Source: Demequina flava (GTDB taxonomy: Bacteria > Actinomycetota > Actinomycetes > Actinomycetales > Demequinaceae). Taken from it: a stretch of DNA of 64,000 nucleotides. The notes beneath the pieces were generated by a model. That model had not been told where the DNA came from and ran no database searches. It was given only the letters and a program-made list of their open reading frames with translations. Location of the stretch: the NCBI RefSeq assembly GCF_000975035.1, contig NZ_BBRA01000002.1:434001-498000 (forward strand), written 5' to 3'. The translations under genes were made by a program, and so were the position numbers. Shown in pieces: positions 52,781-62,619 of the stretch (position 1 is the stretch's first letter; the number at the start of each line of letters is the position of its first letter).

Positions 52781-53218
52781 ATGAGCACGAATCCACAGCA
52801 GCCCTACAACTCTTCGCCACAGGCGCCGGTCCCCGCGGCAGCCCCTGCGCCCATGCTCGAGGCAGACGCCCGCATGTGGGCGATGTTCACGCATATCGGC
52901 GCCGTCATTGCGGCCGTCGTGTCCGGAGGAATCCTCGGCTTCATCGTGCCGCTCGTGATCTGGCTGGTGTACCGAGACCGCAGCGCACTCGTGGGCTTTC
53001 ATGGGCGTCAACAGATGAACCTCCAACTCACCGGCCTCATCGTCGGTATCGGTGCCATCGTGATCGGCTTCGCAACGCTGTTCTTCGGATTTATCCTCAC
53101 GATCCCGCTGTGGATCGCGTATTGGATCTACTCGATCGTGATCTCGATCATCGCCGGACTGAAGGCCAATAACGGCGACTATTACCGGATCAAGTTCGCG
53201 ATTCCGTTCTTCAAGTAG
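52781..53218 (+). CDS. DUF4870 domain membrane protein (third of three)
   Basis: 145 residues. It has a Pro/Ala-rich N-terminus (NPQQPYNSSPQAPVPAAAPA) and a DUF4870 core with MLEADARMWAMFTHIGAVIA, IWLVYRDRSALVGFHGRQQM and GDYYRIKFAIPFFK. The N-terminus is diverged from the first two copies. No good ribosome site is seen for ATG 52781; ATG 52745 is an alternative. 53219-53361 downstream holds no gene. Confidence 0.85.
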   Translation: MSTNPQQPYNSSPQAPVPAAAPAPMLEADARMWAMFTHIGAVIAAVVSGGILGFIVPLVIWLVYRDRSALVGFHGRQQMNLQLTGLIVGIGAIVIGFATLFFGFILTIPLWIAYWIYSIVISIIAGLKANNGDYYRIKFAIPFFK

Positions 53219-53361
53219 GTCGCGAGCGCCCCATGGCGTGAAGATCCTGCGGTCAGCCGAACCGGGTGTGCTGGACGCTACGGGATCGCGCAAACCCGAT
53301 GTGGTGGGCCGCAGGTTCTTGACGTAGGCCCGGCAGCAAGCGGCCTTGAGCCGAAGCGAGC

Positions 53362-54561
53362 TCAGGTCAGCGCACGCACAGCCGCGTCAGCGAGCAAGCG
53401 CCCGCGGAGCGTCAACACGAGGCGTCCGGCCAATGCGGCGCGGCCATCGAGCACGCCATCGGCTACGAGTGCGGCGATCCGCTCGGGCCGCCGCTCCGGC
53501 AGGTCACCGACGGGCATGCCCTCGGCGAGGCGCAAACGCAGCATTACGGCCTCAAGTGCCAGATCATCGGCACTGAGCGGCTCGGTCTCAGCGATGGCGT
53601 CCTCGCCCGCCGCGAGACGTGACGCATACGCGCGCGGCAGCTTCACGTTCCACCACCGGCGCGCGGGTATGGGAGAGCCGTCCGCGCTCTGGGTAGGGCC
53701 GAGGTAGGAGTGGGCGCCAGGTCCAATGCCCCACCAGTCCTGGCTGGTCCAGTACGCGATGTTGTGCCGGCAACGCTGGTCGTCAGTCTTCGCCCAGTTC
53801 GAGACCTCGTACCAGCCGTACCCCGCCGCAGATAGCTTGGCATCGGCGGCCTCGTACATGTCGGCCTGCGTGTCGAGGTCGACCGCTTCAATCTCGCCGC
53901 GACGCAGTTGCGACCCCATGCGGGTGCCGGACTCGATCACGAGCGCGTACGCACTCACGTGATCGGGCTCGAGGGCGATCGCTGCGTCCAGCGACGTCTC
54001 CCAATCTGCGAGCGACTCACCCGGCGTCCCGTAAATGAGGTCCAGGCTCACCGCGAGACCGGCCTCGCGCGCCCACTGCACTGCGCGCGCGACGTTGTCC
54101 GGATTGTGGGTGCGTTCCAGGGTGGCCAGGACGTGGGGCACTGCCGACTGCATGCCGAAGCTCACCCGGGTAAATCCGGCCGATGCTAGCTCGCCTAGCG
54201 ATTCACGCGTCACAGAGTCGGGGTTGGCCTCCGAGGTGACTTCGGCATCGGCGTCAAGCCCCCAGGTATCCCGCACTCCGTTGAGAAGGGCGCCCAGCGC
54301 GGAAGCATCGAGCATGGTTGGAGTTCCGCCGCCGATAAAGACGGTGCGAGCCGGGCGTGAGTCTGTGCCCATCGTCGCGCGCGCCCCGGCCATCTCCGAC
54401 AGGGCGGCAGCCACGTAGTCCGAGCGCGAAGAAAATTCGCTCTCACCGGGCGCGTACGTGTTGAAGTCGCAATACCCACATCGCACCGCACAGAAGGGCA
54501 CGTGGATGTAGACCCCAAAGTCACGCTCGTGCGCGACAGACAGGCGAGCCTCGTCGGACAC
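53362..54561 (-). CDS. hemW: HemW-type radical SAM protein (heme chaperone)
   Basis: 399-residue radical SAM protein. VYIHVPFCAVRCGYCDFNTY (4Fe-4S Cys3 motif, about 17-36), VFIGGGTPTML, EANPDS, VSFGMQSA and LDLIYGTPGES are typical of HemW, once called a coproporphyrinogen oxidase but now regarded as a heme-handling protein. The C-terminal domain is the usual HemW extension. GTG 54561 follows the lepA stop by 2 nt, so it is coupled to lepA. Confidence 0.94.
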   Translation of the reverse strand: MSDEARLSVAHERDFGVYIHVPFCAVRCGYCDFNTYAPGESEFSSRSDYVAAALSEMAGARATMGTDSRPARTVFIGGGTPTMLDASALGALLNGVRDTWGLDADAEVTSEANPDSVTRESLGELASAGFTRVSFGMQSAVPHVLATLERTHNPDNVARAVQWAREAGLAVSLDLIYGTPGESLADWETSLDAAIALEPDHVSAYALVIESGTRMGSQLRRGEIEAVDLDTQADMYEAADAKLSAAGYGWYEVSNWAKTDDQRCRHNIAYWTSQDWWGIGPGAHSYLGPTQSADGSPIPARRWWNVKLPRAYASRLAAGEDAIAETEPLSADDLALEAVMLRLRLAEGMPVGDLPERRPERIAALVADGVLDGRAALAGRLVLTLRGRLLADAAVRALT

Positions 54562-54563
54562 CG

Positions 54564-56414
54564 CTACTTCTTCTTGCCCTTGTCCGAGCCGTCGTCGGAG
54601 GTGCTCAGCGCAGCAATGAACGCCTCGGGCGGCACTTCCACCGAGCCAATGTTCTTCATGCGCTTCTTACCGGCCTTCTGCTTCTCCAGCAGCTTGCGCT
54701 TACGCGAGATGTCACCGCCGTAGCACTTGGCCAGGACGTCCTTGCGGATCGCGCGGATGGTCTCACGCGCAATGATGCGCGCGCCGATGGCGGCCTGAAT
54801 CGGGATCTCGAACTGCTGTCGATCAATGAGGTCTTTGAGCTTGGTGACCATCGAGACGCCGTACGCATAGGCAGCGTCCCGGTGGACGACGGCGCTGAAG
54901 GCATCGACGGCCTCGCCCTGGAGCAAGATGTCGACCTTGACGAGGTCCGCAGTCTGGTCGCCTGCAGGTTCATAGTCGAGCGAGCCGTAGCCACGCGTGC
55001 GCGACTTGAGCTGGTCAAAGAAGTCGAACACCACTTCTGCCAGCGGCAAGGTGTAATGCATCTCGACGCGGGTCTCGGACAGGTAGTTCATGGTGCCCAT
55101 CTGACCGCGACGCTCTTGGCACAGCTCCATCACGGTGCCGATGAACTCGCTGGGAACCAGGATCGATGCCTCAACGACCGGTTCGCGCACCTCGGAGATC
55201 TTGCCGGCGGGGAACTCGGAGGGGTTCGTGACGGACACGATCTTGCCGTCTTCCATCTCGACTTCGTACACGACGTTGGGCGCCGTGGAGATGAGCTCGA
55301 TTCCGAACTCGCGCTCGAGGCGGTCGCGCACGATCTCGAGGTGAAGGAGACCCAGGTAGCCGCAGCGGAAGCCGAAGCCCAGCGCCACGGAGCTCTCGGG
55401 CTCGTACACCAACGATGCGTCGTTGAGTTGAAGCTTGTCGAGCGCATCGCGCAGCACCGGGAAGTCGGATCCATCAAGCGGGAACAGGCCCGAGTAGACC
55501 ATCGGAAGCGGCTCGCGATAGCCACCGAGTGACTCCGCAGCGCGGTTGTTGGCCTGGGTGACGGTGTCACCGACCTTGGACAGACGCACGTCCTTCACAC
55601 CCGTAATGAGGTAGCCGACCTCACCGACGCCAAGCCCCTTGGTGGGCTTGGGCTCGGGGCTGATGACCCCGATCTCGAGGAGATCGTGAGTGGCCAGCGT
55701 GGACATCATGGCGATCTTCTCGCGGGGCTTGAGGGAGCCATCGACGACGCGCACGTAGGTCACGACGCCGCGATAGGTGTCATACACAGAGTCGAAGATC
55801 ATGGCGCGCGTGGGTGCGTCGGCAACACCGACCGGCGGCGGGATGTCGCGGACCACGCGGTCCAGTAGCGCCTCCACGCCCAGACCGGTCTTGCCTGACA
55901 CGCGCAGGACCTCATCCTCTTCGCAGCCGATCAGCTGAGCGAGTTCCGCCGCATAGCGGTCAGGATCCGCCGAGGGCAGGTCAATCTTGTTAAGTACAGG
56001 GATGATCGTGAGGTCGTTCTCCATCGCGAGATACAGGTTCGCGAGAGTCTGCGCCTCGATGCCCTGGGCGGCATCCACCAGCAAGATGGCACCTTCACAT
56101 GCGGCGAGCGAGCGCGACACCTCGTAACTGAAGTCCACGTGGCCGGGGGTGTCGATCATGTTGAGCGCGTGGGCCTTGCCCTCGACCTCCCACGGCATAC
56201 GCACTGCCTGGGACTTAATCGTGATTCCGCGCTCGCGCTCGATGTCCATGCGGTCGAGGTACTGCGCCTTCTGCAGCCGTGCTTCCAGCACTCCTGTGAT
56301 GCCGAGCATACGGTCCGCAAGAGTCGACTTGCCGTGGTCGATGTGCGCGATGATGCAGAAATTGCGGATGAGTTCCGGCGCGGTGGCGGCGGGCTCGATG
56401 CGAGCGTCAGTCAC
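54564..56414 (-). CDS. lepA: Elongation factor 4 (LepA)
   Basis: 616-residue translational GTPase. G1 AHIDHGKST (about 22-30), [12 protein letters not shown] (G2), [12 protein letters not shown] (G3), [10 protein letters not shown] (G4) and the EF4 C-terminal domain ([20 protein letters not shown]) are intact. It helps ribosome assembly or back-translocation. The GTG start has AAAGGA upstream. The hemW gene follows directly, the common order. Confidence 0.97.
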   Translation of the reverse strand: MTDARIEPAATAPELIRNFCIIAHIDHGKSTLADRMLGITGVLEARLQKAQYLDRMDIERERGITIKSQAVRMPWEVEGKAHALNMIDTPGHVDFSYEVSRSLAACEGAILLVDAAQGIEAQTLANLYLAMENDLTIIPVLNKIDLPSADPDRYAAELAQLIGCEEDEVLRVSGKTGLGVEALLDRVVRDIPPPVGVADAPTRAMIFDSVYDTYRGVVTYVRVVDGSLKPREKIAMMSTLATHDLLEIGVISPEPKPTKGLGVGEVGYLITGVKDVRLSKVGDTVTQANNRAAESLGGYREPLPMVYSGLFPLDGSDFPVLRDALDKLQLNDASLVYEPESSVALGFGFRCGYLGLLHLEIVRDRLEREFGIELISTAPNVVYEVEMEDGKIVSVTNPSEFPAGKISEVREPVVEASILVPSEFIGTVMELCQERRGQMGTMNYLSETRVEMHYTLPLAEVVFDFFDQLKSRTRGYGSLDYEPAGDQTADLVKVDILLQGEAVDAFSAVVHRDAAYAYGVSMVTKLKDLIDRQQFEIPIQAAIGARIIARETIRAIRKDVLAKCYGGDISRKRKLLEKQKAGKKRMKNIGSVEVPPEAFIAALSTSDDGSDKGKKK

Positions 56415-56559
56415 GATGTCCTTTGGGGTGCGGGTTCAGGTCTGGCGTCATTTTCCCACGTTTACGGGATTGCCGGGCCCACTTCACTGTCAGCGACAAT
56501 GTGCCGATACATTCCACGGTGGCGGGAGAGGCCCGGCACCCTAGCGAGGAGTCGAACCG

Positions 56560-58254
56560 GTGGCAGGCGACGAGTTGTTCCGTACGGCGTTTGATGGCGC
56601 CGCTGTCGGCATGGCGGTCCTGGATGAGGACGGCCGCATCGAGCAGTCCAACGGAGCCCTCACCTCCATGGTGGGCGAATCCGCCGGAGCGCTCAACGGA
56701 CGGTCCCTTCGAGACGTCACGCACCCAGATGACACATCGCGAGACGCCCGCGTGTGGGACAGGTTGTCGCGCGGCATCAGCGAGCACATCCACTCGCAGC
56801 GCCGGCTACTGCACAACGACGGCGACGTCGTCTGGGTCCGAGCGACCTTCTCACGCGTCCCGGGCGACCCCATGCGCGTGATCATGCAGGTCGAAGACGT
56901 GAGCGAAGCTCGGCACACCCAAGCGCTCCTGGAGCACCGGGCCCACCACGACCACCTCACCGGCCTTCCCAACCGTGCGCTGCTCCTCGATCAGCTCAGC
57001 ACGCTCCTCGACACGCCTGAGCCACGCGTTGCCTGCCTCTTCCTCGACCTCGATCACTTCACCGTCGTGAATGACTCGCAAGGGCATGACGTCGGCGATC
57101 GGCTACTCGAGGAAGTCGCCAGGCGCATCCAGGCCGCCACCCGGGGTCACGACACCATTGCACGCCTCGGTGGCGATGAATTCGTCATCGTCGCCCCAGG
57201 AATCGGTACCCTCGCCGAGGCCTCCACACTTGCGGAGTCCATTAGCGAGGGCCTGCGCTGGCCGATGATCGTCGGCGGCCACGAGATTGCGCCATCCGCG
57301 TCCATCGGGATCGCGCTCGCCGCGCCGGACTCCACCCCACAAAGCCTTGTACGCGATGCCGACGTCGCGATGTCCCACGCGAAGCGCTCAGGCCGAAATC
57401 AGGCGCAGGCCTTCTCAGAGAACATGCGCCACCACGCCCAAATGCGCTTGTCGGTCGAGACGGAACTGCGCGTGGCGCTCCGCGAAGGGCAGCTCGAGGT
57501 CCACTTCCAGCCCATTGTGGAACTCGCAACCGCCGAGGTGCGGGCATACGAGGCGCTCGTGCGTTGGCGCCACCCCCACCGTGGGCTCCTCATGCCAGAC
57601 GACTTCCTCGACATCTGCGAAGAGGCCAATCTGGTGGTGCCCATGGGTGAGGTGGTTCTTCGCGATGCGTGCGCGTTCATTGCGCGGCGCCCGGACTTCG
57701 ACGGACGCGTGCTGGTCAACATTTCAACGCAGCAGATCGGCGGCAACGGACTGGTCGACGCCGTGGCTGACGCACTCAACGAGTCCGGGATCCGCCCGGG
57801 CCAACTGGCGCTCGAGATCACCGAGTCAGGGATGCTTCTGGCCACCCACGCCACCCGCACTGAACTCGAACAGCTCGCCGCCATGGGAATCGACCTCCTG
57901 CTCGATGACTTTGGCACGGGCTATTCGGCCCTGTCCTCTGTCCTGCGCTCCCCCGTGACCGGCATGAAGCTCGCACGCGAGTTCACACTGCGGCTCGGCG
58001 ACGATGCCACCGGCGACCGTATCTCCACCGCCATTTCCTCGCTCGTCGCGAGCCTGGGCATGGTGGGCATCATTGAAGGCGTGGAAACCGAGGCGCAACG
58101 CCGTGTGGCGATCTCTCACGGCTGGACTTTGGCGCAGGGCTTCCTCTTTGACCATGCACGCCCAGACCACCAGATCCCGCTTGCGCCCGGTGTCATCGCC
58201 GTGCCCGGGGACGTGCATGACAGCCCCGCGGAGGCATCCAGCCCAGTACGGTGA
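56560..58254 (+). CDS. PAS-GGDEF-EAL signalling protein (cyclic di-GMP turnover)
   Basis: 564 residues: PAS domain (about 1-118), GGDEF domain (about 130-290) and EAL domain (about 300-555). The GGDEF site RLGGDEFVI is intact and an RxxD inhibitory site (RGHD) lies five residues before it. The EAL site has YEALVRW, LVNISTQ, LEITESG, LDDFGTGYSAL and EGVETEAQ, but the KID motif is changed to MKLARE (Asp lost), so phosphodiesterase activity may be reduced. GTG 56560 follows GAGGAG. No membrane segment is visible, so it is cytoplasmic. It is the only cyclic di-GMP gene in the window. Confidence 0.93.
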   Translation: MAGDELFRTAFDGAAVGMAVLDEDGRIEQSNGALTSMVGESAGALNGRSLRDVTHPDDTSRDARVWDRLSRGISEHIHSQRRLLHNDGDVVWVRATFSRVPGDPMRVIMQVEDVSEARHTQALLEHRAHHDHLTGLPNRALLLDQLSTLLDTPEPRVACLFLDLDHFTVVNDSQGHDVGDRLLEEVARRIQAATRGHDTIARLGGDEFVIVAPGIGTLAEASTLAESISEGLRWPMIVGGHEIAPSASIGIALAAPDSTPQSLVRDADVAMSHAKRSGRNQAQAFSENMRHHAQMRLSVETELRVALREGQLEVHFQPIVELATAEVRAYEALVRWRHPHRGLLMPDDFLDICEEANLVVPMGEVVLRDACAFIARRPDFDGRVLVNISTQQIGGNGLVDAVADALNESGIRPGQLALEITESGMLLATHATRTELEQLAAMGIDLLLDDFGTGYSALSSVLRSPVTGMKLAREFTLRLGDDATGDRISTAISSLVASLGMVGIIEGVETEAQRRVAISHGWTLAQGFLFDHARPDHQIPLAPGVIAVPGDVHDSPAEASSPVR

Positions 58255-58259
58255 CCTCC

Positions 58260-58868
58260 ATGGAAACCGTCCTCATCATCATCGCGGTGCTGGCCGTTGT
58301 CGGATTGTCGGCGTGGGCAAAGGCAGAGGAGCGTCGCCGCCGCGATGCCAAGCGACGGTCGCGCGCCGCGTCCCGGCCGCGCACCCGTTATCAGCGCGGC
58401 CAAAGGCCCTCCCACCGCTCCCAGCAGGGCGGCCGAACTCAGGCGACCGAGCATCGGCCCGCCTACCCCGGCGACTTCACGGGAAAACCCACAGTTCGCT
58501 ACAGTCCCCACCCCGATGGACAGCCCGATCCGGGAGAGATTGTGTGGACCTGGGTTCCGTTTGAGGAAGACCACACGCGGGGCAAAGACCGGCCAGTCCT
58601 GCTGATTGGCCACGACGGCCCGTGGCTGTTGGGGTTGCAGCTCACGAGCAAGGACCATGACCTCGATGCTGCGCAAGAGGCGCGTTATGGCAGGTATTGG
58701 GTCGATATTGGCACCGGAGACTGGGACCGTCAGCGCCGTCCGAGCGAGGTCCGCCTGGACAGGATCGTGCGAATTGCGCCGGAGACTGTCCGTCGCGAGG
58801 GCGCTATCCTAGACAGGCACCGGTTCGATGCCGTGGCGAGTTCGCTCTCGGGCCACCATCACTGGTAG
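58260..58868 (+). CDS. Membrane-anchored PemK/MazF-like protein
   Basis: 202 residues. A single N-terminal membrane helix (TVLIIIAVLAVVGLSAWA) is followed by an Arg-rich linker (about 25-60) and a PemK/MazF-like domain (PDPGEIVWTWVPF, HTRGKDRPVLLIGHDG, SEVRLDRIVRI). The Arg-Pro-Val-Leu core fits the toxin fold, but no antitoxin gene is adjacent. ATG 58260 and GTG 58251 are both possible starts. Whether it cleaves RNA is unproven; its membrane anchor is unlike classical toxins. It lies between the GGDEF/EAL gene and rpsT. Confidence 0.78.
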   Translation: METVLIIIAVLAVVGLSAWAKAEERRRRDAKRRSRAASRPRTRYQRGQRPSHRSQQGGRTQATEHRPAYPGDFTGKPTVRYSPHPDGQPDPGEIVWTWVPFEEDHTRGKDRPVLLIGHDGPWLLGLQLTSKDHDLDAAQEARYGRYWVDIGTGDWDRQRRPSEVRLDRIVRIAPETVRREGAILDRHRFDAVASSLSGHHHW

Positions 58869-58940
58869 TATTGACGTTTGTGTGTGGGCGCGCGCTCGCG
58901 CCCTACCCAACAGATTTCACCTCATCACGAAGGATCGCTA

Positions 58941-59201
58941 GTGGCAAACATCAAGTCGAAGATCAAGCGCATCGGGACCAACGAAAAGGCCCGCCAGCGC
59001 AACGTCGCCGTCAAGTCCGAGCTGAAGACCAACGTCCGCAAGGTGCGCGACGCTGTCTCCGCTGGTGACAAGGACAAGGCCACCGAGGCTCTCAAGGTTG
59101 CCTCGGTCAAGCTGGACAAGGCCGTCTCCAAGGGCGTTATTCACAAGAACCAGGCCGCGAACCGCAAGTCGTCGCTGGCCAAGCAGGTCGCCGCTCTCTA
59201 A
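58941..59201 (+). CDS. rpsT: 30S ribosomal protein bS20
   Basis: 86-residue bS20. [21 protein letters not shown] and [21 protein letters not shown] sequence (here [19 protein letters not shown]) are canonical. The GTG start is preceded by AAGGATCG. A strong terminator follows. Confidence 0.97.
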   Translation: MANIKSKIKRIGTNEKARQRNVAVKSELKTNVRKVRDAVSAGDKDKATEALKVASVKLDKAVSKGVIHKNQAANRKSSLAKQVAAL

Positions 59202-59219
59202 CGCGCGCCAGACTTTCCG

Positions 59220-59260
59220 GGCCCCTTCACGCTGCGGCGTGAGGGGGCCTGAGTCGTTTC
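59220..59260 (+). terminator. Terminator of rpsT
   Basis: GGCCCCTTCACGC (59220-59232) pairs with GCGTGAGGGGGCC (59237-59249) over 13 positions with one G-U and a 4-nt loop, followed by a T-containing tail (TGAGTCGTTT). Confidence 0.8.
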
Positions 59261-59300
59261 TGGGGTGCTTTCGCGGATCCCGAGTCCTGTGGGATTCCCG

Positions 59301-60281
59301 CTAGCGTTGCGCGAGCTGAGCCACGGTGCGGACGCCGCGCTCCAGCGAGAACTCAGGCGCACGCGCGGCACCCTTGATCTCGGCATCCGCCTGGGCGACC
59401 GCCTCGATTGCCTCGGCAAGAGTGTCCGCGGTCCAGCGCGACAGTTCGCGACGAGCGCGGTCGGCTTGCCACGGCGCGATCCCAAGGTCCCGCGTGGGAT
59501 CCAGGCGCCTGCCGCGGGCGGCCCCGACCTTTGCCAGGACGCGCAGCTTTGCGGCCAGTGCGGCATTGAGCGGGACAGGGTCCGTGCCCGTGGCAAGTGC
59601 GTGGCGCAGAAGTGACAGGGCCTTCGCCACGTCACCCGCGATAGCGGCATCCGCTACTTCGAACGCTGTCGCGTTCACGCGGGAGCCGTAGTAGCGAGTC
59701 ACGGTTTCAGGAGTGATCGAGCCGTCAACATCGCGCATCAACTGTTGCGAGGCCGCAGCGAGTTCCGCGATGTCACCGCCCACAGCGTCAACGATGGACC
59801 GAACCACCTGCGCCCCCACGGGACGCTTGGCCCGCTCAAACTCACCGGAGACAAAGTCCGCGAGCTCCGAGTCCTTCTTGATAGCGGGGCACGTGTACTC
59901 CGGGACACCGCCCTTGCGCATGGTGTCGAGCAACTTTTTGCCCCGCACTCCCCCGCCGTGGCGAATGATCACGACCACCTCGGGGTCGGGTGACGCGACA
60001 TAGGCCAACGCGTCAGCAAGAAACTCGTCGTTCATCGCCTCCGCCCCGGAGACGATGACGATTCCTGCCTCATCGAACAGCGACGGAGATGCGGCCGCGA
60101 GCAGGGCACCGCGGGCGTACGCGCCGGCGTCGAGACGGGTCACCGCCGCATCTGGCCGAGCCTGCACAATGCGATCGATTGCCCGCTGCCCCAGCACAGC
60201 CTCAGGACCTGAGACCAGGACGACGGGAGCGGGCTTGGCGCGAAACCATGTGGGCTCCGGGGCTCGTGAACGCGGCGGCAT
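59301..60281 (-). CDS. holA: DNA polymerase III subunit delta
   Basis: 326-residue clamp-loader subunit. PVVLVSGPEAVLGQRAIDRI (N-terminal) and VVIIRHGGGVRGKKLLDTM (middle) precede the three-helix C-terminal domain (WTADTLAEAIEAVAQADAEI). ATG 60281 is set by family length; the frame to 60353 reads through the comEC end and is spurious. It follows comEC by 4 nt. It opens the beta clamp for loading on DNA. Confidence 0.94.
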   Translation of the reverse strand: MPPRSRAPEPTWFRAKPAPVVLVSGPEAVLGQRAIDRIVQARPDAAVTRLDAGAYARGALLAAASPSLFDEAGIVIVSGAEAMNDEFLADALAYVASPDPEVVVIIRHGGGVRGKKLLDTMRKGGVPEYTCPAIKKDSELADFVSGEFERAKRPVGAQVVRSIVDAVGGDIAELAAASQQLMRDVDGSITPETVTRYYGSRVNATAFEVADAAIAGDVAKALSLLRHALATGTDPVPLNAALAAKLRVLAKVGAARGRRLDPTRDLGIAPWQADRARRELSRWTADTLAEAIEAVAQADAEIKGAARAPEFSLERGVRTVAQLAQR

Positions 60282-60285
60282 GGCT

Positions 60286-62619
60286 CTAGCGTGCCATGTC
60301 CGTGTGACACTGCCGCGCCGTCGCCACACCACGCGCAGTGAGCGCGATGTCACCGCACGTGGCGGTCACGCGCGACACCGCCCCAGTCTTCGAGTACATC
60401 TCCAGCGCGGCGGGCGCGGGATGCCCGTAATCGTTGTCGGCGCCAGCGCTGAAGATCGCCCAGTCCGCATCGATCATCTCCGCCAATTCCGGGTCTTGGT
60501 GTGCCGAACCGTGGTGCGCGACCTTCACCGCGTCTACCGACACGGGCCCGTGCGGCCGGAGCGCTCTCACGAGCCGGGCCTGCGCCGCGGGCTCAAGGTC
60601 ACCGAGGGCGAGCAGCCGCGTACCCGACACGGACGCCAGCACCACGATCGACGCATCGTTGTCTCCGCTCGCGCTCGGCTGGCCATCCTGTGACCCGGGT
60701 AAGACCTCGAGGACGACACTTGCGGTTTCAAACCGGTGCCCATCCGCGGGCACGGTCACCTCTACCCCCGCATTGCGCAGGGCCGATGCTGCGGTTCCGT
60801 CTATGCCCGGCTGTGCCACCCATGCTGTGGTGACCTCAGCGTTGCCGAGCACGGCGCCGACGGCACCGTCGTGATCGTGGTCGGGATGGGTGAGGATCAG
60901 CAATGGCACCTCGCGTATCTGGTGGCGGTCCAGGCACTCCTGTGTTGCGACGGGGTCGGGCCCTGTGTCGATGATGACCGCCGACTGAGGCCCGGCTCTG
61001 AGAAGAAGCATGTCCCCCTGCCCCACGTCGCAGGCAACGACGCGCCAGTCCTCAGTAACCGCATGCCGCAACGGCGACTGGGGTCCGACCGCCGTCCATG
61101 TGACGAGGACGGCGGACACCCCGGCGCAGAGCCTGACCGCCGCAACACCGCTGGAACAGGCCACGAGACCCGCCACGGCGACGCCCGCCGCGAAGGCGAT
61201 CCCCGCACCTCCCTCCGGCCACGGGAGCCATGCACCCGGCAGCGCGACCACTGCGTCACAGATTCTCACCATGACGGTTGCCGGCCACGCCGCTAGCGAC
61301 GCACACATCTGGGCGACGGTGAGCGACCACGGCGCGATGACCACAGCGGCCAGGCCGCCGATCATCACTGGGGTGAGGAACACCACTGCCGCGAGATTGG
61401 CGAGGACCGCGTAGGGGCCCACGCCCGGTTGCAACACCACCAGAAACGGCAACAACGCCAACTGGGCGGCTACCGGCACGGACACTGCGCTAGCCAGCCG
61501 AGGTGTCATCCACCGCGTCAACCGCACGGCGATCGCAGGCGCCACGAGCACAATGGCGAGGACGGCCGTCACCGACATCGCGAAGCCAATCTCAAGTGCG
61601 ATGCGGGGACGCACGTGCACAAGCACCAACACGCACGCAGCCAGCGCGGGCATCGCGCGTGCTCTGCGACCCCAGGCCAGCCCGGCACCGACGGCGAGGG
61701 CGAGCCCCAGAGCGCGCAGGACGGACGGCGCAGGCCCCACGAACAGTGCGAATGACACGACGGCAACCACGAGTCCACCGGCCTGCACCGCGCGAGGCAC
61801 CGAGAGAGCCCGCAGCACCAACAGCGCCATCACAGTGAGCATCGCGAAATGGGCGCCGGAGACAGCCGTCACGTGTGCCACGCCCGCCTGGCGCATCGCC
61901 TCCACCTGGGCTTCGGACATGCTGGCCGTGTCGCCGGTGATCATCCCGCGGACGAGGCCTCGCGACTCATCAGGTAGGTGCGCGGTCGCGGTCTCGAACC
62001 CCTCGCGCAGTGTTGCGAGAGCACCGCCCGGGGGTACTTGCTGGAGGATCTCGGCATCCCAGCCGAGCGGGCCCGCTGTCAGCTTGTCGCCCTCATCGAG
62101 GTCCACGCGCACCGTAAGACCAGTCCCGACGGGCACACAGCCGTCCAGGTCGAGGGACGCGGGCGACTCCACAGTCCGCCATGCGTTACGCGCCGACGAA
62201 GCCTCATCGCTTGCGGGGCGCCATGCCGCGAGAGTCACGGCCGTCATACAGCGGTTCACGTCCCCGGAAGCGGACGTGCGGCCGGTATCCACTGTGGTGG
62301 CCTCGACGAGCACCGTGGCCGCAGCGACCGCTTCGTCACGACCACCGTCGCGCGTGCTCGACAGCCACAGGTGCGCGGCCACGCCTGCAGTCATGCCGCA
62401 CCACGCCGCCAGTCCCACGATGGCGATGCCCGCCCGCGCGATCTGCCACGAGCGTCCGGTGAATCGCGCAACATAGGCCACCGCCGCTGATCCAGTTGCC
62501 GCGATGGCGAGCGCTCCGCCCGCGACCCATCCCAAGGGCACCGCGTTGAGCACACACGCCACCGCGAGCCATGCTGCAGCGGCCGCGCCAGCCAGCCGCA
62601 GGTCGTGTGGCGCCGTCAC
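60286..62619 (-). CDS. comEC: ComEC/Rec2-type DNA internalization protein
   Basis: 777-residue membrane protein. A DUF4131-like N-terminus with helices (about 10-75) is followed by the Competence domain (about 230-480, with GMITGDTASMSEAQVEAMRQ and VAHVTAVSGAHFAML) and a C-terminal metallo-beta-lactamase domain (LTHPDHDHDGAVG, about 565-577). It is the pore that takes single-stranded DNA into the cell. GTG 62619 overlaps the comEA stop (GTGA). One copy of the dispersed GCATCGGCCC motif is read as Ala-Ser-Ala-Leu in the lactamase domain. Confidence 0.94.
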   Translation of the reverse strand: MTAPHDLRLAGAAAAAWLAVACVLNAVPLGWVAGGALAIAATGSAAVAYVARFTGRSWQIARAGIAIVGLAAWCGMTAGVAAHLWLSSTRDGGRDEAVAAATVLVEATTVDTGRTSASGDVNRCMTAVTLAAWRPASDEASSARNAWRTVESPASLDLDGCVPVGTGLTVRVDLDEGDKLTAGPLGWDAEILQQVPPGGALATLREGFETATAHLPDESRGLVRGMITGDTASMSEAQVEAMRQAGVAHVTAVSGAHFAMLTVMALLVLRALSVPRAVQAGGLVVAVVSFALFVGPAPSVLRALGLALAVGAGLAWGRRARAMPALAACVLVLVHVRPRIALEIGFAMSVTAVLAIVLVAPAIAVRLTRWMTPRLASAVSVPVAAQLALLPFLVVLQPGVGPYAVLANLAAVVFLTPVMIGGLAAVVIAPWSLTVAQMCASLAAWPATVMVRICDAVVALPGAWLPWPEGGAGIAFAAGVAVAGLVACSSGVAAVRLCAGVSAVLVTWTAVGPQSPLRHAVTEDWRVVACDVGQGDMLLLRAGPQSAVIIDTGPDPVATQECLDRHQIREVPLLILTHPDHDHDGAVGAVLGNAEVTTAWVAQPGIDGTAASALRNAGVEVTVPADGHRFETASVVLEVLPGSQDGQPSASGDNDASIVVLASVSGTRLLALGDLEPAAQARLVRALRPHGPVSVDAVKVAHHGSAHQDPELAEMIDADWAIFSAGADNDYGHPAPAALEMYSKTGAVSRVTATCGDIALTARGVATARQCHTDMAR

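Noticed and set aside
53219..53361. A segment resembling the SRP RNA tip (AGGCCCGGCAGCAAGCGGCC)
   Set aside because: The bases flanking the GGCA tetraloop do not pair beyond one step (CCC against GCA), so the SRP hairpin cannot form.
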